64,000 nucleotides of DNA from Vibrio splendidus (GCF_001557875.1 NZ_LNRF01000007.1:178782-242781); one strand, 5' to 3'. Shown: positions 17,459 through 27,085, counted from the stretch's first letter. The notes: generated by a model from the letters alone, not told the origin. Program-made: numbers and translations.

Positions 17459-20400
17459 CTAGCTCACTCGATTCAAAACCGCTCTTAACTTGAGTGGCTT
17501 CACAGGCTTAGCAATAAAGCTAAAGCTGTTGGCCTTTATCGCAGCCAACATGTCATCGGTTCTATCGGCACTGATGATTACCCCTTCAAAAGAGTCTCCA
17601 AGGCGCAAACGACACTGTTGCAACACTTCCAGACCCGTTCGACCATTGTCGAGACGATAATCCGAGAAGATAACATCCGGCTGCCAACCATCGTCTAGAC
17701 ACTTCAAGCTTTCAACCAGATCAACCGCCGTCTTAACCTCACAACCCCAACGACCGATCAGGTTCTCCATCCCGACCAAAATCTCACGCTCATTATCGAC
17801 ACATAATATTTTTAGATGTTCGATGTCGCTGGTCGCCATTGGCGCTGAAGCTTGCACAACTGGAACCACTTTTTCCGCTCGAGCTAAGGTGATGGAAAAG
17901 ACGCTACCTTGACCCGGCCATGAGCGCATCGAAATTTGATGACCAAGTACATGAGCAATACCTTTCGAGATAGCTAACCCTAACCCCAACCCTTGATCAG
18001 AACGCACTTGGCTGCCACGAGTAAATTCTTCGAAGATCTCTTGTTGCTTGTCTTCATCGATACCGGTTCCGTTATCCCACACATCGATTCGTACCTGGCC
18101 GTTCACTCGCCTTGCACCCAGTACCACTTTTCCTTCCGGGTTATAACGGAAAGCATTGGTCAAAAAGTTCTGAATCACACGCCTTAATAACTTAGGGTCT
18201 GAATGAATGAACAATGACGACGGAATCATCTGAAACTCAATTTTTTGTTGTCTCGCTAAGGCGCTAAATTCCGCGTTCAAGTTGGTTAGCACATCGTGCA
18301 CGGCAATCGCGTGAATGTTGGTTTCTAATTTCCCTGACTCCAAGCGAGAGATATCCAACAAGTCGCCGATCAGATCTTCTGCAGCCCCTAGCGCACTCTC
18401 GATATGAGATGAAAGTTGTTTCACCTCTTGCTCTTTTGCCACCTCAGACAGTGACGAAGCAAATAGACGTGCGGCATTGAGCGGCTGCATCAAATCGTGG
18501 CTTACCGCGGCTAGAAAGCGACTCTTGGATTGTGATTCTTGATCCGAAATCTGAGTTGCTTTTACCAAGCGATGGTTCAGTTTTTCGAGCTCTTGAGTTC
18601 GCTCATGTACTCTCGACTCCAAGCTTTCATTAGCATCTTTTAGCGCTTGCTCTGCTTGTCGGAATACCGTGATGTCGGTAAAACTCATGACGAAACCACC
18701 ACTTGGCATCGGGTTACCTTGCACCTCAATCACTCGACCATCAGGACGAATACGAGAAGAGGTGTGTCGAGTGCCTTGTTCAAGGTGATAAACACGGCGG
18801 CGAACGTGATCTTCTGGGTCACCTGGGCCACATAAACCTTGCTCGGCATTATGGCGGATCACATCAGAAATGGGGCGCCCAACCTGAATCAAGCCAGCAG
18901 GGAACTCAAACAGTTCTAAGTAACGTTGATTCCACGCCACCAGCCTCATTTGTTTATCGATCACTGCGATGCCTTGGCCAATATGTTCAATTGCACCTTG
19001 CAACAAACCACGGCTGAAATCGTACAGCTCAGAGGCCTCATCAACAATGGTCGCCACTTCTTCAAGCTGCATGTTCCTTCCCTGCAAAGCGGAAGTAAGT
19101 ACTAACTTAGCAGACGATGCACCAAATACACCGGCGAGTACGCGCTCTGCATGACGAATCAAACTCGCAGGCGCTTGTTGATTAGGAAGCAGCGGTTGAC
19201 CGTGTTGTTGCCAATAGCTGTGTAAGGCACTTTTTGCACGCTTACGACCGACAAAACGCGACGCCAACATCTCTAATTCAGCGACTGTCACACGGTTCTG
19301 ATAGAGGCTGATATTTTCGTTTTCAGGTAGTGGCGTACCAACAAATGCCGCTGATTGTAAGCGCTCACTTAGGCTTGGGCGAGTTGTCATCGAAACTACG
19401 GCATAGCACAAGGTATTGAGCACAATACTCAACACAATTCCCCAGTTTGAGCTACTGATATCCCAACTGCTGAGCAACTCTGGTGGCGTGATAATCCACA
19501 GTAAAAGGTTACTTTGGCTGTCGCCTGCCAACATGCTAGTTTGGCTCATTAGGGTGATAAGCCAAATCAACGAGCCCACCATTAAGCCAACATACACACC
19601 CTTGCGGTTACCCGGGCGCCAGTACAACCCACCGATAAGTGCTGGCGCGAATTGAGCGATTGCAGCAAAGGAAAGAAAACCAATCGCTGACAGTGAATGA
19701 ATGGTATCGAGTGCCTGATAAAACAACCAAGCACCAAGTAACAGCAGTAAAATTAGCCCACGGCGAATCACCAATAACAGGCCAGAAAAGTGTCGATGTG
19801 TTCTTTGGGTTAGGCGCATACGACGCAGCAGCAATGGCATCACTAAATCATTCGACACCATGATCGCCAATGCGATAGTCGAAACAATCACCATGCCGCT
19901 CGCCGCCGAAGTACCACCAAGGAAAGCCAGTAAGGCAATGTGATTAGCACCTTCAGCCATTGGCACACTGATCACGTAGGTATCCGCAGGCATGTCGGTG
20001 AGTAGTCCTTGTCCTGCCCAAGCTATTGGCAGCACGAACAGTCCCATTAAAATCAGGTAAAGCGGAAACAACCAGCGAGCGGTATGCAAATCTTGAGGAC
20101 GCTCGTTCTCTACCACCATGGTGTGGAATTGACGCGGCAGACAAACAATCGCCAACATGGTTAAAACGGTATGAATAATTAATGTCGGAATATTGGGCGA
20201 TTCGTAGGTGGAAGCTGCCACATCAAGCAGGTCGATTTTGTCACTGCTCATCGCCAGATACATGATGAACAGACCAACAATCAGGAATGCAGCGAGCTTA
20301 ACGATGGATTCAAACGCCACCGCCATCATCATGCCACGGTGATGCTCTGTGTTATCAATGTGCCTGGTACCAAACAGCATGGTAAAAATGGCCAAAGCAC

Positions 20401-20890
20401 CGACCACGAACCAAGATACGTGATAGTCCTGATAACCGAAATCAGCTGCTAGGTTTGGCGCAACAATATCGAGCCCCATGGTGATACCACGCAATTGCAG
20501 AGCGATATAAGGAAGGATACCGACCACTGCAATAACGGTCACTGCTACCGCTAAGCCCTGAGATTTTCCGTAACGAGCCGCGATAAAGTCGGCAATGGAG
20601 GTGATGTGTTCGCGCTTCGCAATCAAGATCAACCGCGCCAAGATCCGCCACCCTAGTGTAAAGACCAGAATCGGGGCGAGATAAATGGGTAAAAAAGACC
20701 AAGGGTTATTACTCGCCTGCCCGACCGTTCCATAGAAGGTCCAAGAGGTACAATACACGGCAATCGAAAGGCTATAGATCCACGGGCGCCAACGCGATAG
20801 CCAACGAACCTGCCGGTCTCCATACCAAGCAATCAGAAATAACACGCCCAAATAGGCTAAAGAGACTGGAATTACTATCCATCCTTGCAT
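17459..20890 (-). CDS. crbS: Symporter-histidine kinase-receiver hybrid sensor, CrbS-like
   Basis: A 1143-residue sensor with a sodium:solute symporter module of about 13 membrane segments (roughly 1-470), a linker that probably contains a STAC-type domain (about 480-620), a PAS domain (around 640-740), a dimerisation domain with the H box AAVSHDLMQPLNA (His798), a HATPase domain (NFLTNAFRYNP and DNGTGIDED near 910-945) and a C-terminal receiver with Asp1077 in FSDYRL. This is the architecture of CrbS, which with CrbR activates acs in Vibrio. I start at ATG 20890 (MQGWIV); another ATG six codons upstream is possible. The frame is open further, but that part is the terminator of the preceding permease gene. 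Confidence 0.9.
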   Translation of the reverse strand: MQGWIVIPVSLAYLGVLFLIAWYGDRQVRWLSRWRPWIYSLSIAVYCTSWTFYGTVGQASNNPWSFLPIYLAPILVFTLGWRILARLILIAKREHITSIADFIAARYGKSQGLAVAVTVIAVVGILPYIALQLRGITMGLDIVAPNLAADFGYQDYHVSWFVVGALAIFTMLFGTRHIDNTEHHRGMMMAVAFESIVKLAAFLIVGLFIMYLAMSSDKIDLLDVAASTYESPNIPTLIIHTVLTMLAIVCLPRQFHTMVVENERPQDLHTARWLFPLYLILMGLFVLPIAWAGQGLLTDMPADTYVISVPMAEGANHIALLAFLGGTSAASGMVIVSTIALAIMVSNDLVMPLLLRRMRLTQRTHRHFSGLLLVIRRGLILLLLLGAWLFYQALDTIHSLSAIGFLSFAAIAQFAPALIGGLYWRPGNRKGVYVGLMVGSLIWLITLMSQTSMLAGDSQSNLLLWIITPPELLSSWDISSSNWGIVLSIVLNTLCYAVVSMTTRPSLSERLQSAAFVGTPLPENENISLYQNRVTVAELEMLASRFVGRKRAKSALHSYWQQHGQPLLPNQQAPASLIRHAERVLAGVFGASSAKLVLTSALQGRNMQLEEVATIVDEASELYDFSRGLLQGAIEHIGQGIAVIDKQMRLVAWNQRYLELFEFPAGLIQVGRPISDVIRHNAEQGLCGPGDPEDHVRRRVYHLEQGTRHTSSRIRPDGRVIEVQGNPMPSGGFVMSFTDITVFRQAEQALKDANESLESRVHERTQELEKLNHRLVKATQISDQESQSKSRFLAAVSHDLMQPLNAARLFASSLSEVAKEQEVKQLSSHIESALGAAEDLIGDLLDISRLESGKLETNIHAIAVHDVLTNLNAEFSALARQQKIEFQMIPSSLFIHSDPKLLRRVIQNFLTNAFRYNPEGKVVLGARRVNGQVRIDVWDNGTGIDEDKQQEIFEEFTRGSQVRSDQGLGLGLAISKGIAHVLGHQISMRSWPGQGSVFSITLARAEKVVPVVQASAPMATSDIEHLKILCVDNEREILVGMENLIGRWGCEVKTAVDLVESLKCLDDGWQPDVIFSDYRLDNGRTGLEVLQQCRLRLGDSFEGVIISADRTDDMLAAIKANSFSFIAKPVKPLKLRAVLNRVS

Positions 20891-20912
20891 TGAAAACCCT
20901 TTTTTCATCCAT

Positions 20913-20941
20913 AAAAAAACCTCTCCATAAGGGAGAGGTTT
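20913..20941 (-). terminator. Terminator of the HcaT-like permease gene, abutting crbS
   Basis: AAACCTCTCC/GGAGAGGTTT arms with a U tract on the minus strand. It ends only about 5 bases before the upstream alternative ATG of crbS (20908) and 22 bases before the ATG chosen here. Confidence 0.85.
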
Positions 20942-21008
20942 CATTTAACTAAGGATGGGGGATTAACTCAATCGCATCGCTTAAATTCTGTGCTTTAGAC
21001 TCTAATTA

Positions 21009-22205
21009 TCAGCATTTGCTGTGAGACTCTGACTGTTCCGAATCTGATTGATTAATCTCAACCACTGAACTTCTTTCATCCAACTTAATGAACAGAGCAA
21101 GAGCCCCCATTGCAGCCATACCCCAGAAGATATTTGCGCCCCAAAGCTCATAACCCCAACCACTTAAGGTGGTCATTAGTGCAATAAATGCACCCAATGG
21201 AATCGCGTTATACAGGGCTTGTAATGCAACCATCTTGTTCTGTTCTTCAGATTGGATGTATTGAATCGCTGCAATGTGTGCCATCGCAAAGGTCACGCCG
21301 TGCAGCAGCTGCACCATAACCAGTGCGAAAATCGCTGTGGTTGATGCGGTAATACCCCAACGCGCCATCACTCCAATAGCTGCGACGACAAACAAAGTCC
21401 GCAGTGACCAGCCAGAGAATAATCGCTTACTCAGAGCAAATACTGCCACCTCAGCGACCACACCTAGGCTCCACAAATAACCGATGATCGCTTCTGAGTG
21501 ACCCGCTTCTTTCCAATAAATCGCACTAAAACTGTAGTAAGCCGCATGACTACCTTGCAGCAACGCCATCAAGGCCAAAAATTTTACCACTGACGATTCA
21601 TGCAGCAGTTCGCCTAATTTTGGTCGCGCCGCTTGTTGCTCAGATTGCGTTACTGGCATCACGTTGGGATTTCTCATCGCTAGAATCAATGACAGCAACA
21701 CACCTGCAAGTGCAGTATACAAAATCATGTCGGTGCCAAATTGTGCCACCAAATAACCGACAACCGTTGAACCCGCGATAAAGGCAATTGAGCCCCAAAG
21801 GCGAGTTCGGCCGTAGTCGAGCATTTGCAAGCGACTATAGTGATTAGCCATGGCATCAGAAAGAGGAATGATCGGCCCACAACAGAGATTAAACAGAACC
21901 GTGGCCAACAACATCAATATAAAGCTGCCACCGGTGAAGAAGTGGAAACCGACAAACAGCAGTGCAGCGAAACTCAAACAGCGCAGAGCTGGCATCAAGT
22001 GTTCAACTTTATGGATACGCGGTGTAATCACTAGGTTAGCCACACAACGAGTCGCAAAGCCGATACCAATCAATACGCCAATATCACCAGCAGACACGCC
22101 TTGGTCTTCAAACCACAACGCCCAAAATGGCAAGTACACGCCATACGCAAAAAAGAAACCAAGAAAATACTGAGAGATCCAGCCATAGGGTGAAGGGCTA
22201 AACAT
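21009..22205 (-). CDS. HcaT-like MFS permease
   Basis: A 398-residue major facilitator protein with twelve predicted membrane segments. The N-terminal block (YFLGFFFAYGVYLPFWALWF, residues 13-32) and the GVLIGIGFATR segment resemble Escherichia HcaT, the 3-phenylpropionate permease family. The substrate in vibrios is unknown; no aromatic-acid degradation gene is adjacent. It is divergent from the DUF294 gene across a 196-base promoter region and is followed by its own terminator before crbS. Confidence 0.82.
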   Translation of the reverse strand: MFSPSPYGWISQYFLGFFFAYGVYLPFWALWFEDQGVSAGDIGVLIGIGFATRCVANLVITPRIHKVEHLMPALRCLSFAALLFVGFHFFTGGSFILMLLATVLFNLCCGPIIPLSDAMANHYSRLQMLDYGRTRLWGSIAFIAGSTVVGYLVAQFGTDMILYTALAGVLLSLILAMRNPNVMPVTQSEQQAARPKLGELLHESSVVKFLALMALLQGSHAAYYSFSAIYWKEAGHSEAIIGYLWSLGVVAEVAVFALSKRLFSGWSLRTLFVVAAIGVMARWGITASTTAIFALVMVQLLHGVTFAMAHIAAIQYIQSEEQNKMVALQALYNAIPLGAFIALMTTLSGWGYELWGANIFWGMAAMGALALFIKLDERSSVVEINQSDSEQSESHSKC

Positions 22206-22401
22206 AAATAACCTATAAAGTGTGCAGAAAAAGGCAGCACCAATTATGCCTATCTCACATACGATGAAAAAGGGAATAATTACGGGGATAGTATTCCTAT
22301 ATTCAATTAGTTTGGATATCGCATTTAGACTAAAGTCGTCTGGAGCTTCGCTGGTATTTTGTCAGACTGATTAAAGACTCCCATTTCTTCTTGTGATGCT
22401 T
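22206..22401. promoter_or_regulatory. Divergent promoter region between the HcaT-like permease and the DUF294 gene
   Basis: Contains GACTAAAGTC at 22328-22337, including the CTAAAGT heptamer (22330-22336) also seen before the actP unit and acs. The remainder is AT-rich with no obvious promoter match. Confidence 0.35.
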
Positions 22402-24228
22402 ATGCCTGACAAATTTAATATGCAGCACCCACCCTTCGATAGCCTGTCCGACACCGAGCAGTTGAAGCTGCGCTCTTCATTAGACGTAGTGTATTACCGT
22501 TCTCAAGAAGTGATACTGGAAGCTGATAGGCCGAGCCGACACCTGCACATTTTGATCAAAGGGGCTGTTGAAGAGCGCGCGAGCAGTGATGGCGAGATTT
22601 ACGCACACTATGCCAATGACGATATTTTTGATGTCCGCAGCCAGTTTGAACCTCACACCAAACACCAATATATCGCACTCGAAGACACATTAAGCTATCT
22701 GCTGCCCACCGATATTTTCCTTGAGCTTTACCACGCCAATGGCCAATTCGCTGCCTACTTTGATAGCAACCTCTCGACAAGAAAAGCTTTGATAGAAGCC
22801 GCTCAGCAGCAACAGAATCTTGCTGAGTTTATCTTGACCAAAGTGGATGACTCTATCTACCACCCACCACTGATACTTGAACCAAGCCAACCTATCAACC
22901 AAGTCACTCAAACCCTTAAAGAACAAGGGTTAGACTCGGCTCTAGTTCATTTGGAACATGATGATCCAAGAGCTTTTGGATCATCATGTTCCTTGCCGTA
23001 TGGAATCGTCACTCGAACCAATTTATTGCATGCTGTGATGCTCGATAGTTTTCCACTGGATGCGCCCGTCGGCGAGATCGCAACGTTTCCAGTAATGCAC
23101 GTAAACCAAGGCGATTTCTTATTTAATGCCATGATTACCATGACCAGAAATCGGGTAAAAAGGTTGATGGTTTGTGATGGTAAAAATGCGGTCGGCATGG
23201 TGGATATGACACAAATCCTCAGTGCATTCTCCACACACTCCCACGTTCTCACTTTGCGTATTGCGCGCGCCACCAGCGTTGAAGAATTGGCAATGGCATC
23301 CAACAAACAACGTCAACTGGTCGAGAGCTTGCTCAGTAATGGGATTCGCACACGCTTTATCATGGAGCTGATTTCTGCGGTCAACGAACAGATCATAGAG
23401 AAGGCTTTTGAGTTGGTGATCCCACCTGCACTGCATAATCATTGCTGCCTCATCGTGTTGGGTTCTGAAGGGCGCGGGGAGCAAATTCTCAAAACCGATC
23501 AAGACAACGCTCTGATTATTCAAGATGGCTTGGAGTGGCATCAATGCCAAAGTGCCATGAACGACCTCACCCATACCCTTCAACAATTGGGTTACCCACT
23601 GTGCCCGGGCAACGTGATGGTCAACAATCCGAAGTGGGTGCATTCAGAACAAGAGTGGAAACAAACCCTCACCCATTGGGTAAAAAAAGCCACGCCAGAC
23701 ACCGTGATGGATATCGCGATCATGGCGGATGCACACGCAGTGGCCGGTAACAGAGAGTTATTAAAACCAGTAAAACAGCACCTCAGTGATTTAATGCTCG
23801 GACAGGAATTGATTCTGACGGAATTCTGCCGCCCTGCGCTGAACTTCTCAGTTCCCCTCACTCTATTTGGCAATGTGAAGCAATCCAAGTCAGGGCTCGA
23901 TATCAAACAAGGTGGCATTTTCCCTATCGTGCATGGTGTGAGAGCACTTTGTCTTGAGCATGGTGTCACGGTCAACAACACCTTCGAACGCATTGAACAG
24001 TTGGTCAAAAAGAAAGTGCTTGAGCAAAGTACCGCCGATAACCTCAGTGAGGCACTCAAGCAATTCTTTAAGTGGCGCTTAGCCCAAAGGCTTTCTCAAC
24101 AGCACAGCAGCAACAAGCTTAATGTCAAACTGATGGAGCGAGCAGACCGGGACTTACTTCGTCATAGCTTGCACGTGGTGAAGAAATTCAAGCAATGGCT
24201 CGGCTACCACTATCAGATACGGGATTAG
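22402..24228 (+). CDS. cNMP-binding/CBS/DUF294 putative nucleotidyltransferase
   Basis: A 608-residue cytosolic protein with a cyclic-nucleotide-binding-like barrel (about 20-125), a CBS-domain pair (about 165-285), a DUF294 nucleotidyltransferase-like domain with GSEGRGEQILKTDQDNALI (about 353-371, with Asp-x-Asp reading DQD) and a C-terminal DUF294_C domain. The resemblance to GlnD-type nucleotidyltransferases suggests nucleotidylation or signal-nucleotide chemistry, but the substrate is unknown. GTG/ATG codons at 22393 and 22396 are alternative starts, and no clear Shine-Dalgarno is seen. A DEDDh exonuclease gene follows after 11 bases and acs lies beyond. It contains a perfect 17-bp inverted repeat. 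Confidence 0.85.
   Translation: MPDKFNMQHPPFDSLSDTEQLKLRSSLDVVYYRSQEVILEADRPSRHLHILIKGAVEERASSDGEIYAHYANDDIFDVRSQFEPHTKHQYIALEDTLSYLLPTDIFLELYHANGQFAAYFDSNLSTRKALIEAAQQQQNLAEFILTKVDDSIYHPPLILEPSQPINQVTQTLKEQGLDSALVHLEHDDPRAFGSSCSLPYGIVTRTNLLHAVMLDSFPLDAPVGEIATFPVMHVNQGDFLFNAMITMTRNRVKRLMVCDGKNAVGMVDMTQILSAFSTHSHVLTLRIARATSVEELAMASNKQRQLVESLLSNGIRTRFIMELISAVNEQIIEKAFELVIPPALHNHCCLIVLGSEGRGEQILKTDQDNALIIQDGLEWHQCQSAMNDLTHTLQQLGYPLCPGNVMVNNPKWVHSEQEWKQTLTHWVKKATPDTVMDIAIMADAHAVAGNRELLKPVKQHLSDLMLGQELILTEFCRPALNFSVPLTLFGNVKQSKSGLDIKQGGIFPIVHGVRALCLEHGVTVNNTFERIEQLVKKKVLEQSTADNLSEALKQFFKWRLAQRLSQQHSSNKLNVKLMERADRDLLRHSLHVVKKFKQWLGYHYQIRD
22953..22992. repeat. 17-bp perfect inverted repeat inside the DUF294 gene
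   Basis: Arms GGAACATGATGATCCAA (22953-22969) and TTGGATCATCATGTTCC (22976-22992) flank a 6-base loop. It lies in frame in the CBS region, encoding part of LEHDDPRAFGSSCS. There is no T tract. Such a long perfect stem within coding sequence is uncommon. Confidence 0.95.
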
Positions 24229-24239
24229 GCAATTGAACG

Positions 24240-24872
24240 ATGAATAGGTTGGTTCGCTATTACTGGCATCACAAGCTCAAAGGCTCTCTCTATCAGCCTC
24301 TGTTTACTGCGCCTATTGATCATGAATATGTATCGCTCGATTGTGAAACCACCAGCCTAGACCCCAATCAGGCAGAATTAGTCACTATTGCCGCGACCAA
24401 GATCATCGGTAACCGAATCATTACCAGCCAACCTTTTGAAGTCCGATTGCGCGCCCCTCAATCGCTCGATTGCAATTCAATAAAAATCCACCGCATTCGT
24501 CATCAAGATCTAAAGCACGGTATCGAAGAAAAACAGGCTTTAGTTGAGCTACTGAACTTCATTGGAAATCGTCCTTTAGTCGGCTATCACATCCGTTATG
24601 ACAAAAAAATTCTCGACCGCGCCTGTTTAAAACAGCTTGGATTTCCACTGCCTAACCGATTAGTCGAAGTGAGCCAACTCTATCAAGATAAGCTCGAAAG
24701 ACAGCTGCCCAATGCCTATTTTGATCTCAGTATGGACGCCATCTGTCGCCAGCTCGATTTACCTATTCCGGTCAATAAACATGATGCATTACAAGACGCT
24801 ATCTCCGCTGCGCTGATCTTTGTGCGCCTGAAACATGGTGACCTGCCCCGTTTCAACTCCTCTTATTCTTAA
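24240..24872 (+). CDS. DEDDh 3'-5' exonuclease, DNA polymerase III epsilon-like
   Basis: A 210-residue protein with the three exonuclease motifs: Exo I LDCETTSLD (Asp34, Glu36), Exo II VGYHIRYDKKIL (about residues 118-129) and Exo III HDALQDA (about 181-187). It lacks the polymerase-binding tail of DnaQ, so it is not the replicative proofreading subunit. It starts 11 bases after the DUF294 gene and should be cotranscribed. This DUF294-exonuclease pair accompanies acetate genes in many gammaproteobacteria, and the physiological target is unknown to me. Confidence 0.88.
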   Translation: MNRLVRYYWHHKLKGSLYQPLFTAPIDHEYVSLDCETTSLDPNQAELVTIAATKIIGNRIITSQPFEVRLRAPQSLDCNSIKIHRIRHQDLKHGIEEKQALVELLNFIGNRPLVGYHIRYDKKILDRACLKQLGFPLPNRLVEVSQLYQDKLERQLPNAYFDLSMDAICRQLDLPIPVNKHDALQDAISAALIFVRLKHGDLPRFNSSYS

Positions 24873-25090
24873 TTCAACCACTGGCGCTTCACATAGAGAG
24901 CAACATCTCAAAAATGAACTTAACTCGCTATTTTGTAAGTGAAAAGCAGCGTCTCATCCTAAAGTCTAATTGTGGAAGTCGCCGTCCTAGCCGAGAGTGA
25001 TAATACAAAGACGGTTCTGTAATAGACCTAGAAACTGAACACAAAGGAAGTTGCCAGTTCATTAGGAATGTAGGCACAAGGAGAGATGCA
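24873..25090 (+). promoter_or_regulatory. acs promoter region
   Basis: The 218-base gap holds CTAAAGT at 24959-24965, 125 bases before the acs ATG, a distance close to that seen before the actP unit (110 bases). A GATAATAC stretch about 35 bases downstream of the heptamer could be a -10 element. ACAAGGAGAG precedes the ATG. Confidence 0.4.
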
Positions 25091-27040
25091 ATGAGTGAAG
25101 CCCACGTTTATCCGGTAAAAGAAAATATTAAATCAACCACACACGCGGATAATGACACTTACCTAGCCATGTACCAGCAATCTGTTTCTGACCCTGAAGG
25201 CTTTTGGGGTGAACACGGAAAAATCGTTGATTGGATCAAGCCTTTCACACAAGTGAAAAATACCTCTTTCGACCCTGGCCATATTGATATTCGCTGGTTT
25301 GAAGATGGCACGCTTAACGTTTCGGCTAACTGTATCGACCGCCACCTTGCTGAGCGCGGTGATGAAGTCGCTATCATCTGGGAAGGCGATGACCCAGCTG
25401 ATGATAAAACTCTAACTTTTAATGAACTACATAAAGAAGTGTGCCTGTTTTCAAACGCTCTGAAAGAGCAAGGCGTACGCAAAGGTGATGTGGTTTGTTT
25501 ATACATGCCGATGGTGCCAGAAGCAGCAGTAGCAATGCTGGCATGTACCCGTATCGGTGCGGTGCACACGGTAGTATTTGGTGGTTTCTCACCAGAAGCA
25601 CTGTCTGGTCGTATTATCGATTCAAATTCTAAAGTCGTTATCACTGCCGATGAAGGCGTGCGTGGCGGCCGTGCGGTTCCACTGAAGAAAAACGTCGATG
25701 AAGCTCTGACTAACCCTGAAGTTAAGAACATCGAGAAGGTTGTGGTATTCAAACGTACTGGTGGCGATGTTGCTTGGCATGAACACCGTGATGTGTGGTG
25801 GCACGATGCTATTGCTAATGTATCTGCAGATTGCCCACCAGAAGAGATGAATGCAGAAGATCCACTATTCATCCTTTATACGTCAGGCTCAACAGGTAAA
25901 CCTAAGGGGGTTATGCACACCACTGGTGGCTACCTTGTTTATGCAGCGATGACATTCAAATACGTATTCGACTATCAAGAAGGCGAGACTTTCTGGTGTA
26001 CAGCGGATGTGGGTTGGATTACGGGTCACACATACCTTGTTTATGGGCCACTAGCTAATGGTGCAAAAACTATTTTGTTTGAAGGCGTGCCAAATTACCC
26101 GAACACCAGCCGCATGAGTGAAGTGGTCGATAAGCACCAAGTTAATATTCTTTATACTGCGCCAACTGCTATTCGTGCATTGATGGCGAAAGGCAATGAA
26201 GCCGTTGAAGGCACCTCTCGTGACAGCCTAAGAATCATGGGCTCAGTGGGTGAACCTATCAACCCAGAGGCGTGGGAGTGGTACTACAAGACAATCGGTA
26301 ATGAGCAGTCTCCAATTGTTGATACATGGTGGCAAACAGAAACGGGTGGTATCTTGATTGCACCGCTACCAGGCGCAACAGACCTCAAACCCGGCTCTGC
26401 AACTCGTCCATTCTTCGGTGTGCAACCGGCGTTAGTTGATAACATGGGTAATATCATTGAGGGTGCAACAGACGGCAACCTAGTGATTCTAGATTCTTGG
26501 CCAGGCCAAATGCGTACCGTTCATGGCGATCATGACCGCTTCGAACAGACTTACTTCTCGACCTTTAAAGGCATGTACTTCACCAGTGATGGCGCTCGTC
26601 GTGATGAAGACGGTTACTACTGGATTACAGGCCGTGTTGATGACGTACTTAACGTCTCTGGTCACCGTATGGGTACTGCTGAAATTGAATCGGCTCTAGT
26701 AGCGTTCGATAAGATTGCAGAGGCCGCGATTGTGGGTATCCCTCATGATATTAAAGGCCAAGCAATTTACGCGTACATCACGCTGAATGATGGTGAGTTC
26801 CCAACCGCAGAGCTTCATAAAGAAGTGAAAGACTGGGTACGTAAAGAGATTGGCCCAATTGCAACGCCAGACGTACTGCACTGGACTGACTCATTACCAA
26901 AAACTCGTTCCGGTAAAATCATGCGTCGTATCCTGCGTAAGATTGCTACCGGAGATACAGGTAACCTAGGTGATACCTCGACACTGGCCGACCCAAGTGT
27001 GGTTGATAAGCTAATTGCCGAGAAAGCCGAATTGGCATAA
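25091..27040 (+). CDS. acs: Acetyl-CoA synthetase
   Basis: Activates acetate through acetyl-AMP to acetyl-CoA, the high-affinity scavenging route used after the acetate switch. The 649 residues carry the AMP-binding loop YTSGSTGKPKG near 265-275, WWQTETGG near 414 and the catalytic, acetylation-controlled lysine in RSGKIMRRIL, Lys609, the same number as in enteric Acs. AAGGAGAG precedes the ATG. It ends the cluster that begins with crbR, so regulation by CrbS/CrbR is expected. A strong terminator follows. Confidence 0.98.
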   Translation: MSEAHVYPVKENIKSTTHADNDTYLAMYQQSVSDPEGFWGEHGKIVDWIKPFTQVKNTSFDPGHIDIRWFEDGTLNVSANCIDRHLAERGDEVAIIWEGDDPADDKTLTFNELHKEVCLFSNALKEQGVRKGDVVCLYMPMVPEAAVAMLACTRIGAVHTVVFGGFSPEALSGRIIDSNSKVVITADEGVRGGRAVPLKKNVDEALTNPEVKNIEKVVVFKRTGGDVAWHEHRDVWWHDAIANVSADCPPEEMNAEDPLFILYTSGSTGKPKGVMHTTGGYLVYAAMTFKYVFDYQEGETFWCTADVGWITGHTYLVYGPLANGAKTILFEGVPNYPNTSRMSEVVDKHQVNILYTAPTAIRALMAKGNEAVEGTSRDSLRIMGSVGEPINPEAWEWYYKTIGNEQSPIVDTWWQTETGGILIAPLPGATDLKPGSATRPFFGVQPALVDNMGNIIEGATDGNLVILDSWPGQMRTVHGDHDRFEQTYFSTFKGMYFTSDGARRDEDGYYWITGRVDDVLNVSGHRMGTAEIESALVAFDKIAEAAIVGIPHDIKGQAIYAYITLNDGEFPTAELHKEVKDWVRKEIGPIATPDVLHWTDSLPKTRSGKIMRRILRKIATGDTGNLGDTSTLADPSVVDKLIAEKAELA

Positions 27041-27085
27041 GCAATCAGCCACACTCTAAATTACTGTTTAAAACAGACCTTACCT

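Noticed and set aside
20891..20944. N-terminal extension of crbS
   Set aside because: The most upstream part is the terminator of the preceding permease gene. The nearer ATG at 20908 stays possible, but MQGWIV at 20890 matches the expected start of the symporter domain.
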